Shown here: one piece after another, positions 20,969 through 33,800 of the stretch
Layout of the letters: each line of letters starts with the position of its first letter
Position numbering within the stretch: position 1 is the stretch's first letter
Assembly: GCA_001972305.1 (NCBI GenBank)
Contig: BDDD01001480.1
Location: forward strand, 198,256 to 262,255
Direction of reading: 5' to 3'
Origin: Cephalotus follicularis
Taxonomy: Eukaryota; Streptophyta; Magnoliopsida; Oxalidales; Cephalotaceae
DNA: 64,000 nt
The notes under the pieces: generated by a model
Told to the model about the DNA's origin: nothing
The model's input: only the letters and a program-made list of their open reading frames with translations
The model's database searches: none
Translations under genes and position numbers: made by a program

Positions 20969-23900
20969 CTGGAGTAAACAGCCATCAAGTAGAACCAAAG
21001 ATAAAGGAACTTGTTAAAACAAAAAGACAAACAAACAAAAAAAATCGTGCATTATTAAATCTAATGCTTGATCACAAACCTACAAATGCAACCAGTGATG
21101 TTTCACATCAGAACTACAAGGAAAACAGATGGCAGTAAAATGCCACATACAGAGTTCAGATGATAGTTGCATAAAATCACTTGTAGTGTCATACAAGATA
21201 ATATTTGATTGAGCAGCTGCAATCATTTGAAAGAAATAGGACTCCCCACTGGTTTGTCTTATCTAATCATTGCTCTAGTAAATGTTCTAGTCCTAAAAGG
21301 TCTCTAGTGTCAAGGATATTCTGAAAGGTGTTATGTGTGATCCTTATAGCAATCAGAATTCATAACAATATTACATATCTAATGTGCGACCATGGATATC
21401 TTTTCTCAATGGCTTTAGTTTACAGACTAGAAATACTGAAAAAATGATACTTTCACAGATAAAAGCACATTAGGAGCTAAAAGAAAAACAGCCAGCAGTA
21501 TTATACCACACTAGGAGCTAAGATGATCGTTAAATAAAATTACATAGTGTCTTGGAATATGATATTTGTTAGAAAGAGGGAATAGTTTTCATGTATTATT
21601 AAGAGAACTAGGATTAAATATATATATATATAGTGCTATAATTAACTCACTAATCCTCAACTTAATTGATGTGGGATAACACTAATAATATTATTAACAC
21701 TAACGCTCCCTCTCAAGTTGGATCATATATGTCATATAACCCCAACTAGTTACAAAGGTAAGTCACTTGATTTTCCCTCAAGGATTTAGTGAAAAGATCA
21801 GCAATCTGGTCTTCAGATCGAGTATGATGTAGAACAATCTTTTCACACTTGACTTTTTCAGGAATAAAATGACAGCCCACTTCATTATGTTTGGTACGCT
21901 CATGAAAGACTGGGTTCGCTGCAATATGAATGGTAGACTGATTATCACAATGTCATGAAGCTATCTGTGGAGCTGTGAACCCAATCTCAACAAGAAGCAT
22001 TCTCACCAATGTCAACTCACTAATAGCATGTGCCGTAGCACGTTATTCAGCCTTTGCACTAGACCTAGATACTAAGGGCTGCTTCTTGCTCTTCCAAGGC
22101 ACAAGATTACCTCCCACAAACACACAATAACCAGAAATAAATCTCCTATCCATAGGGCATCCAGCCCAATCAGCATCTGAGTATCCAACCATCTGCAGTG
22201 CATCTTTCTTGTCACCATCTGAATGACTCTTGACTTGAAGATGCCCATGGTTCTTAAAAAGCAAACCATAAACAGGAGCATTCTTCAAGTATTTTACAAT
22301 CCGTAAGACAGCATCCCAATGAGGTGTGCGAGATGCACTCATAAACTGACTTACCACACCAACTGCAAAGGAACTATCAGGTCTAGTTACTGTTAGATAG
22401 TTGAGCTTGTCGACAAGTCTTCTATACTTGGCAAGCTCATGCATCAAATCCCTTTTTTCATTATCAAGCTTTACGTTTGGGTCCATTGGAGTATCAACAG
22501 GTTTTGCTCCCATTAGACCTGTATCTCCAAGTATGTCCAATGTGTACTTCCTCTGAGATAAAGCAATGTTATGTCTTGAGTAAACTACCTCTATACCAAG
22601 AACATAACGTAGACAACTAAGATCCTTAGTGCTAAACTCAGTCTGAAGAAATTGTTTTAGCCTCAGAATGTCACTAGTATCACTGCCTGTAATCACAATA
22701 TCATCAACATAAACAACTAACATAATACAATCAACATAAGATGTGAGGCTAAAAATTGAATGATCAACAGTACATTGCCGGATGCCAAAGCATCACTGAA
22801 TTTACCAAACCATGCACGAGGAGATTGTTTCAATCCATATAAAAATTTGCGCAGTTTACATACTAACTTCTCCCCTTGAGCAACAAACCCGAGAGGTTGC
22901 TCCATATAGACTTCCTCAGCCAAATTACCATGTAAGAAAGCATTTTTGACATCCAACTGATGTAAATGTCAACCAAAGCGAGCAACCAAACTAATAAAGA
23001 TACGAACAGAAGTCATCTTAGTAACTAGAGAAAACGTTTGATCATAGTCAATCCCATAAGTTTGAGTGTACCCTTTTGCCACTAGTCTAGCCTTCAATCG
23101 TTTAACAGAACCATCAGAGTTACATTTTACAGTGTAAACCCCATCTACAGCCAACCACATGCTTACCAGTAGGTAAATGTGTGAGCTACCAAGTGTTATT
23201 TTCATATAGGGCTCTTATTTCCTCCTCTATAGCCTTATGCCAACCTAGATGTGCTAATGCTTCTGATACACTGCTAGGAATAGAGATAGAAGACAAAGAG
23301 GACACAAACACAGACATACGAGGAGAAATATTATCATAACTGATAAAATTACTGATAGGAAAGTAGTACCCTAGTACGGGATCGAGTTCGATGTGCTACA
23401 GGAGAGTTAGAATAGACATTACCTAAAAGAGCAGAGGTAGGATTTGAGGAAAAAGGAGCAACTGTTGATGGGGGTTCAGAAGCATTCTGTGTGGACTCAT
23501 GTGATCGAACAATCCCAGGAAAGATAGTCCGTTGTCCCCGCTAATATACCTGCATTGGAGTAACTGCAGCTATAGGTTTTGTTAATGGAGTGAGGGAACC
23601 AACTCAAAAGTAGCAAGTGTAGCTAATGTAGAAGTACCCGCATCTACCTATTTGGGAAAATAAGCATCATCCTTGAAGAAAGTGACATTGACAGACACAA
23701 ACAGACGACGTAAAGTAGGAATATAACACTTGTACCCTTTTTGAGTATGTAAACCCAACAAAAACACACAGTTCAATTCTTGGATCCAATTTATCACGAC
23801 CAGGAGTGAGATTATGTACGAAACAGATACACCCAAACACATGAACATGTAACTCAAACAAAGAATGACCAGAGTGGAGGAGAGTAAATAGCACTCCTCC

Positions 23901-26900
23901 TTTCAACAAAAATGAAGGAAGATGGTTGATAAGATAACATGCTATTTGAACTGCATAAAACCAATAGTATTTAGGAACACACATATGAAACATAAGAGTC
24001 CGAACAACATCTAGAAGGTGTCAATTTTTCCTCTCAGGCCCACCATTTTGTTGCGGTGTGTATGAGCAGGAAGTCTGGTGTATAATACCTTGTGAAGCAA
24101 GAAAAGACGTCAAACTAGAAGAATAAGACAAATATTCATGAGCATTGTCAGACCTTAAGTAAATCATACAAACATTATACTGAGTACACACCTCAAAGTA
24201 GAAAGTATGAAAAAACATCATAAATTTTAGAACGATCTTTTATTAAATAAAGCCAAGTCATCCTGGAAAAATCATCCATAAAAGTTATGAAATAACGATA
24301 GCCAGATACAGTAGGACTACGACACAGTCCCCAAACATCAGAATGAACAAGTTCAAATGGAGTTAAAACATGACTCTGGAAACGAGATGGGTATGATGCT
24401 CCTAACTCACATGCATTACTATTAAAAGTACTAGCAGACATAGATAGATATGACAACAACTTAAGTGTTTGTACTGACGGATGCCCCAAACGGCAGTGGT
24501 CACGATATGCATCACCATAAGAAACTGAAACAGTAACAGCAACAGCAATTGTACGATCCACATGATAAAGGCCACCAGCTTCACGGCCCCCACCAATCAT
24601 TGTCCCCTTCATCATATCCTGAAAGACACAAGAAGTAGAAGAGAATAAAACACGACAGTTAAGTTCCTTACGAAGACAACTAATAGACAATAAATTGCAT
24701 GGTGAATTAGGAACATAGAGAACTGAAGATAAAGATAATGTAGGGCTCAATGCAACAACACCAATACCAGTCACTGGTGACTTGGAACCATCAGCCAATG
24801 TAATAAATTGATTAGAAACAATATTAAAAGATCGAAACAAAGATATGTTACCAGTGATATGATTACTGGCGCCAAAGTCCATAAACAAGATGTCAGAACC
24901 AGCCGATAATAGGGCTGTGTTACCTGTAGGCTGATGAGCAAAGTAGCATGACTAGAAGCAAAAACATCGGCAGATGCACCAAAAGTAGCAGCAATACCAC
25001 ATCTAGAGCTAACAAGCTCATCATACTTTGCCCTAGATACACTGATACGATCAATCATAGTCTGTACCTCAGAAGATGCTATATGCTGACTATCGATCTC
25101 ACTACCATCTGTATATGCTGCCTGTAGAGCCCGAGTATCTGGGTACAAGTCATAACAATAAGGAGTAGTTTGACCAGGCTTTTGACAGTGTGTACAGAAG
25201 CGATCACCAGTACGTCCACTACCACGTGGAGCATCAAGGCTACTATGACCACCACCACGACCATCACTGCTACCACCTTTACCACCACGATAACCAATAT
25301 ATTGTGTAACCATAGCACTACGATCACCAGGAAAGTCATGCTCAGACTGAGGAACACGCTTCACCCGAGCAAAAATATCCTCAATGGATGAAAGATTATC
25401 CATAAATTGAAACTGTTAACGTAGGGTAGTATATCTGTTCCCAAACCTTTCAAGAAAAGAATAGTACGCATATCAGCTTTTTCTTTAAGAAAAGTCTTGG
25501 GGTCCTCGGTATAAGGCAGATATGAATCCAACCTCTGAGTGAGAGTAGTAAACCGTGAATAATAGTCAACAGTTGTACCATCTCTAATGGATAAGCTAAA
25601 CAGAGACTCCCACACTTCACAAACACGTGTTAAGTTATTCACTCCAGAATGCATCGTAGCACACTTATCCCATACTTCCTTGGCAGATCAACACTACATA
25701 AATTGATGTACCACAGAACTGTCCATACTCCCTCGAAGCAAATGCATCACCACAAAGCCATATTGATTTGAGGTTGGCTTCTGTAGGAGTTGATTTAGTC
25801 AGGTACTACTCTTGCTGAGTAGCAAGTAGAAAAACTCGAACTGCATTTCACCAAGATGGATAATTATTGCTGTCTAGTTTGACAGAAAGAGTCTGAAAAT
25901 GAGGCACTTGCATAGTTACAGCAGTGCTACCAGTTCTACTACCAGTAATTTCCGAAGTAGCACTTGAGGAAGTTAACATTTCACCACACTACACGCCAAC
26001 ACTATTTAGGACCAAATCACCAACTGCCACCACCACACACACAAATCACAGAATAAACCAGAGACAAGACATCATAAAAAACAATGGTGCATTCAGAGAA
26101 TCAGATAACTATCACTGCACATATCACCGAGCATCATCACACACATATCTCAGCTGTGGTAGAGTGCTTCATGGCCCACATCAACATTTAAACTGAGCAG
26201 ACCAAGATTCAGGAAGTACAGACAAAGAAAACATCACCAAAGTGTAGATCGGCACTGAACCGAGGATTAATAAGTGACTAGAGATGTTAATTGACGTTTC
26301 CCAATGTCGGTCGACGCTAGACAAACGAGATAAAACAGCTGGAGAAGGCGATCAGAGATAGATAGCACGATGAGGGTAGTTTGGTGGAGGGGATGACTTG
26401 CCGAAGAGAGAGATCGGCACGACTAGGGTTGGTAAGCTAGATGTCCGATCGGTCAATGAATAGGGGAGGAGGGGACGACGGCCGCTGCTAGCTAGGGTTT
26501 CCCCTTTTTTTTCCCTTTTCTTCGTGTTTCCGTTTCCATTTGCCTTTTTTTTTTTGTTGTTTTCTGCTGCTGATTTTTTATTTTTTAGTAACTCCTGATT
26601 TGCCTTTTAGGCTCTAATACCATGTTAGAAAGAGAGAATAGTTTTCATGTGTTATTAAGAAAACTAGGATTACATATATATATTGTTATAATTAACCCAC
26701 TAATCCTCATCTTAATCAATGTGGGATAACACTAATAATATTGCTAACACTAACAATATTCAAATGATAAGGCACAATCATTTGAAAATATAAGACTTGT
26801 CATTGATTTGGCTTATTTAATCATTACTCTAGTAAATGTGCTAGTCATAAAAGGTCTCTAGTGTCAAGGATATTCTGAAAGGCGTTACGCATGATCCTTA

Positions 26901-27796
26901 TTGCAATCAGAAATCAAAACAATATTACAAATTTAATGTGACAAATATGTTCCCCAATGCCATTGGGTAACAGACCACAAATCTGAGCATGCTTCACAAA
27001 CAAAAACACATCTAGTTTCGAAGCGATAGAGGTCCACATTTGCAGAGAATTGCATGTGAGCAAAGCAAACCAAAAGTCAATTAACCACATCAATTTGGGG
27101 GAAAAATTTGACAATAATATCCATTGTTTTAATTTGTTACAGAATTATTGTAGGGACAGGAGAACTCCTTAAATAAATTGACTAAAGAGGTCCTTCGAAA
27201 TAAATTCACGTGTACATACGTTAATATAAGCCCAACAAGACAAAGGACAAGCTATTGATACTTTGCATTTCCACTCTTGTTCACATTCACAGTTTAAACT
27301 TGGTCCTTGAGATTCAAGAAGCACAGCATCTGATAAACAAAGAAAATCACAAGAGGTTTCAGCCCTGAAATTTGTTGAAGTGCAAAGAGAAGCGTACCTT
27401 TCTCACTCATTTATGCCACTCATTTATGCCATTTGATGAGTACCCTTGCATGTCCTGATTATAGATACCTTTTATCATCATATACATGACACCTATCTCT
27501 TTGTACACCAACACTACTTAGGTCTACTACCAGTAAGGTCATTGATATATTCTCTCTAATTGTCAATCACTTTGAGAATAATTGTCTTGAGAAGAGAAAG
27601 TTATTGAAAAAGACAAGGATACTTGCTTAATTTCCATTCCATACACCTCAAAGATTTGGAACTCAATAAATTTCAGTAATAAGGTGAGGTACAACTGATT
27701 TTATAGAACGTGAAAGATGCATTAGCCGTAATATAAGAAACCACTAGTGATGTAGGGCAGTAGGTGAGATGGACAGAATTTGAAGTAGGGAATAGG

Positions 27797-27831
<35 letters not shown>

Positions 27832-30800
27832 ATAGAAGAATATTCAGAGAGAAGGAAGCAAATATTTGCAATCAATTCCCAATTAAATATCATCAAAAGC
27901 TGCTTAATAATAGGTTTGTTATACCTAGAACTGAAACATGATCCTAATAAAATACGATATTACCAAATAATCTCATAAAATTAGAAAATTAAAAAAATAA
28001 GTCCCAAAATAAAATAAAGTCTAGGTAGATATCGGGAGGGTCCTGCGTCAACTAGGTAGCATTCTAAACTTTTGAGATCATTAATAGAGTTCTAATATCT
28101 TCACACTAAGCGCATGAATTCACTCATTCTGATAAAGCTGAAGAAAGGTGTCTATCTAACTACATCAGGTCCCTCTCATTGGGCTGTTTAATGGTACAGC
28201 TGGTCAGTTATCCTTGTGACCACTATCTTACTTAGATAGAGGGCTGGTACAAGACTAACATCTAGCATACAAAGACTGTTATTCATCTCAGCACATAAAT
28301 GTTTGCTCCATTGCTATTCTTGAAGTGGAAGTAGTTAATATGAAAATTTATTAAATAGAACAGAAGCTTGGAGTTAATTTTGATAACCTTGGGCAAACTA
28401 CAAGACACTATAACTGGAAAGAGATAATATAAACTAAATAAAAAAGAAATAAAACAATACTAAGTATAAAAATAGCCATCAAATAGTGTTAAATTGAGAC
28501 AAATAACTTGGATCAATGTTTTTCCAATTCACTTAATACATTTACAAAGAAAGCTACTCATATATATAACTGTACAGTACAAACCATATCCACAATTTAT
28601 GCCTAAACATTAGGAGTAATAAGTGCCTAATTATGTGTAACTAAATCAGTCTAAGATACTCTAAATATCTGTAATATCAATATCCTTTAATGTAGGATCC
28701 CCCATACTATATATACATTAACTCTTCCCCTCAAGTTGGTGTGTAGATATCTCGCATTCCCAACTTGCAAAGAATATGATGAAAATCTCTAGAAGCCAAA
28801 GCCTTTGTGAATATATCAGTCAACTGGTCTTCTGATCTCACAAAGGAGTGCATATTATTTTTTGGTCCATCTTTTCTCGGATGAAGAATCTATCGATCTC
28901 AATATGTTTCGTTCTATCATGTTGAACTAGATTATGAGCAATACTGAATGCTGCTTTATTGTCACATTAGAGTCTCATAAAGCCTTCCTGTGTTATTCCC
29001 AAATCACTTGGAAGTCTCTTCAGCCACATTAATTCACAAACTCCTTGGGCCATAGCTCTATACTCAGATTCTGCACTAGATCTAGACACTACGGTCTGTT
29101 TCTTGCTTCTCCAACTGACCAGGTTCCCTCCAACAAATGTGCGATACCCTGATGTGGATCTTCTATTCTCTTTAGACCCTGCCCAATTTGCATCCATATA
29201 AGCTTCTACTCTCAGGTGATCATGGCGAGAGAATAAGATCCCTTTTCCAGGTGCTGACTTTAAGTACCTCATAATTCAATAAGCAGCCTCTAGATGAAGT
29301 GACCGTGGACCATGCATGAATTGACTAACAACACCCACTGCATAGTCAATATCTGGTCTAGTATGAGACAAGTATATCAGTTTCCCTACAAGTCTCTGAT
29401 ATCTTTCCTTATCAACTGAGTTACCACACTCACCATAGAGTTGATGATTGACTTCAACGGGAGAATCTGCAGGTTTGCAACCCAACATGCCAGTTTCATC
29501 AAGAAGGTCAAGCAAATACTTCCTCTGGGAAATGAAAATACCACTCTTACATCTAGCCACCTCAATCCCAATAAAGTATCTCAACGGACCTAAGTCTTTG
29601 ATTTCAAATTCCTTGGCTAAATGAGATTTTAACCTGGACACCTCAACCTTATCATTACCTGTCACCACTATGTCGTCAACATAAACAATAAGAACAGTTA
29701 TTTTACCTCTGTCATGTCTAACAAACATAGTGTGATCAGCTTCGCCTTGCTTGTATCCAATTGCTAGCATACCCTTGCAAAACCGACCAAACCAGGCTCT
29801 TGGTGATTGTTTTAACCCATATAAAACCTTCTTCAATTTGCACACCTTTCCGTCCGTGAGATGAGATGGAAAACCTGGAGGAATATCCATATACACTTCA
29901 TCCTCAAGAGCTCCATAAAGGAAGGCATTTGTTACATCTAGCTGTTGAAGGGTCCATCCAAGGTTTGCAGCATAGGATAGTAAGATCCTGACAGAGTTCA
30001 TTTTTGCTACAGGATCAAAAGTTTCTTGGTAATCAATCCCATATGTCTGGGTAAAACCTCTAAAGCACGGACACTTCACTTAGGGTGCCGAGCGGCGAAT
30101 CGGACACTCCGACACGCGCCCGACACGGCTTTGACACGTGTTGGACACTTGGTCAACGTGTCTAAAAATTTTGACCGGTTTCTGCGTGTCGGACACTCCC
30201 AAATTAGGAGTGTCCGACACTTCGACACCTCTGACCCAAACAAAATTTCAAAAATTTTAAATTAAAATCTAATAATTTAACTTAAAAACAAAATAAAATT
30301 AAAACCTAAACTCTCAGAATTTCTCTCTCTCTCACGCGCGACCAATAATCAACGCCACCAACGCACTAATCAACCCCACCCAACGCCGACGCATTATAGT
30401 ATTTTACATTCTTACTTGTACAAATTTAGAATTGTGAAAAAAAAATGTGTAGAATTGTGAAAAACATAAAAAACAAATGACATGTGTTATAAATAATATA
30501 ATTATATATAAAAAAATATTTATTTATTGTCGTGTCCTCGCCGTGTCGTGTCCTAATTTTTCAGAATTTGTCGTGTCCGACACCCGTGTCCGTGTCCGTG
30601 CTTCATAGGGTAAAACCCTTTGCAACCAATCGTGCTTTGAATCTCTCCACAGTTTCGTCTGCCTTCTGTTTCACTGTATACACCCATTTACATCCCACTG
30701 TCTTCTTTCCAGGCGGTAAAGAAACTAGCTCCCACGTATCATTCTTTTTTAAAGTCTTCATCTCCTCTACCATTGCACTCTTCCATTTAGAATCTATAAT

Positions 30801-33800
30801 GGCCTTTTTCCAATCTTGTGGAGTAGACACAGAAGACAACGAAGAAAGAAAAGCACGATATGGAAAAGACAGTTTTTTGTAGGAGACAAAGTGAGAAATA
30901 GGATGTTGAGTACAAGTCCTAACACTTTTCCGAAGAGCAATAGGAATATCAGAATCATCGATAGTAACATTATCTAATAGTAAAGGAGAGATATTTGAAT
31001 AACAAGTTTCTTTACCGATCCAGAAAGGATAAGGATCTAAGTCTGGAGTTGACAATTGGTCCGGTGGTACATGACTGGACTTTCCTATCTGAGTCTTTCT
31101 CCTAGTATAAGTGATTAAATCCTTTTTTTCCTCTCGTGGGAGAATCTTCTCACTCCCATTTACACACTCACCCTCAGGACAAGTTTCTCATTCACATTAG
31201 TCTCCCCCTGAAGAGATGACTGAAAGAATGACTCAGTTTCATGAAAAGTGACATCCATGGTAACAAACAACTTGCGAGAAGGAGGGTGGTAACATTTATA
31301 CCCTTTTTGTGAAGTGGCATAGCCAAGGAAGACACAACGGAGAGCTCGAGGGTCAAGTTTGTCACGGGAAAGACAAGAAATATGGGCATTACAAACACAA
31401 TCAAATATTTTTGGTGGAAGATAGGAAACAAATAATGGGTCTGGTAAGTAAGAGACAGGGGTCTTAAATCCAAGAACAATAGATGAAAGCCTGTTTATGA
31501 GATATGCTGCAGTGAGAACTGCATCCCCCCAGTATGACTTGGGAACATGCATGGAAAACATAATAGATCGAGTGACCTCTAGAAGATGTCTATTTTTCCT
31601 TTCAGGAACACCATTTTGCTCAGGAGTATAGATATAGGAGGTTTGAGAAAGAATACCATTATCAATAAGGTAAGTCCAAAAAATTCTATTGATGTATTCT
31701 GTCCCATTATCACAACGGAGAACCCGAATAGTTGCATCAAATTGGGTGCAAACCATGGCATGAAAGGATTTAAAACATGCAAATGCTTCATATTTTGTGC
31801 GAAGGAGATAGATAAATGTAAGACGAGTGCAATTGTCCACAAAGGAAATAAAATATTTAAAACCATCACGAGATACTGTCTTAGATGGACTCCATAAATC
31901 CGACTGTATAATAGAAAAAGGAATACTACTTTTATTAAGGCTCAAATTATAAGAGGAACGTGTATGTTTAGAAAGTTCACATACATCACAAAGAAACTGT
32001 TTCTGATTACACTCTTTAATGTACTGAGGAAACAAAATAGGCAGTATCCTAAAGGAGGGGTGACCCACCCGTTTATGCCATTGATGCAACAAATGAAGTG
32101 AAGAAAAATGATAGAATATTGTAGGCTATTTTATTCCACCTTTTCTTAAACCAAAGAACAAGATTACATAGAATTATATATACACAGCAGAGAATAAAAT
32201 CTAATATCTCCCCTAATATTGAAAATGAATCAGCCAGCTCATCAACCAGTTAGAGGAAAGTTATTTCCTCTGAATAAGGTAATAGACTGATCTAGAAATA
32301 AAGGAAAACATTCTAGATAACAGCTGTATTTGGGTTTGACTTTCAACATGAAGATTACTATTAGTCCGTGAGACATGAGCAGAGAGCCTGACAAAGGAGG
32401 GATCAAGATAGTATAGTCCATCACGTACTCTACCAAAGCCAATCATTTTCCCCGTTCCCAATTCCTGAAAGACACAATGGGTAGAAAAGAAAACAACACA
32501 ACAATTTAGTTCTAAGGTAGGACAATAGATGGATAATAAATTGGCACAAAGATTAGGGACATGAAGTACAGATGATAAGGATATGCTAGGAGTGCAATGG
32601 ATAGAACCTTTTCCAGAGATAGACGATAAAGAGCCATATGCAACTCTAATAGTATCCTCACCAGAGCATGGGATATATGTTTCAAAAAACTTAGACGAAC
32701 TAGTCATACGATCTCAGGCTCCAGAGTCAAGTAACCAATATGAATTAGATGACTTTACAGAGTTAGAAGGACTAAGAACACTCGAATATGTACCTGACTA
32801 AGCAAGATTGGAAATGCCATTAGTAGAACCCACAGAAGGTCCAGGATCAAGCTGTTGTTGCGAAAGCATACGTTGAAGCGCAAGAATCTGTTCAGAGGAG
32901 AGAGCTGCAACAGATTCAGTCGTAGGGTTATGAGAGCTGGCTGAGGTCTCAGTCATATGAGCCTGTGAGCGGCTGGAAGTGGAATGACCACCTCGTCCCC
33001 TAGATGGGCAACCATGCAACTTCCAACAGGTCATCCTAGTATGTCTCGGCTTTCCACAATAGTCACATACAACTGGATTTTTATCTTTGGGATCAAGTTT
33101 CAAACCACAAGTAGTAACTGGTGGCGGCCAAGATACTGCAACAAGAGTTGAACGATCAGGTAGAACAGAAGGCATCATAGAAGTGCGACGACGCTCCTCA
33201 TGTTGGATCAAATTATAAGCTTCCTCCAATGTGGGAAACGGATCCCTTCCAAGAACCTGAACTCTGACTTGATCATAATCAGGATTGAGTCCAGCTAGAA
33301 AGTCATACACCATTTCTTTCTCAATGTCCTTTTGAAAGGTAATCAGCTCAGTAGGAATAGACGGTCTATGGGTGCAATATGCATCAAGTTGTTGCCAAAG
33401 ATGAGAAAGATTAGAATAGTAAGCAGCAAGAGATAGTCCTCCCTGACTCATCTCCCTACTTTCTTTCCGGATCTCATAGGCTTGAGCATAGTTATTCTTC
33501 TGAGAATATTGTCGAGAAATCGCATCCCATATATTCTTTGCGGACTCCATCATCATATACTACGGGCTGAGGGCAGGCTCAATAGAATGAAGTAGCCAAG
33601 ACATTACCAACGCATCCTCAGACAACCACTTTTCCTCGTCATCTGCTTTGACGGGTCGTGTTGTTGTCCCAGTCAAGTAACCAGCAAGTTTATTGGCCCT
33701 GACAGATATCATACATGCCTTTGACCAAGGAAGATAATTAGTCCCATTGAACTTGATTGGACTAATTTGGAGAGCAGAGTTATGAATTCGACTAATTTTT

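Larger units (their letters stand above)
21567..26755 (-). mobile_element. Copia C: full-length degenerate Ty1/copia element in LCV intron 5
   Basis: LTRs 21567-21705 and 26623-26755 are bounded by a perfect target duplication ATATT (21562-21566, 26756-26760). Primer site TGGTATTAGAGCC (minus, 26610-26622) and polypurine tract (minus, 21706-21717) are in place. LTRs differ at roughly a dozen sites, so it is old. Coding order on the minus strand is gag, protease, integrase, RT, RNase H with many stops and shifts. Same orientation as LCV. Confidence 0.92.

Noticed and set aside
30532-30882. Plus-strand ORF across the MULE-like element
   Set aside because: It joins MULE terminal repeats to the antisense of Copia D RT; no independent support.
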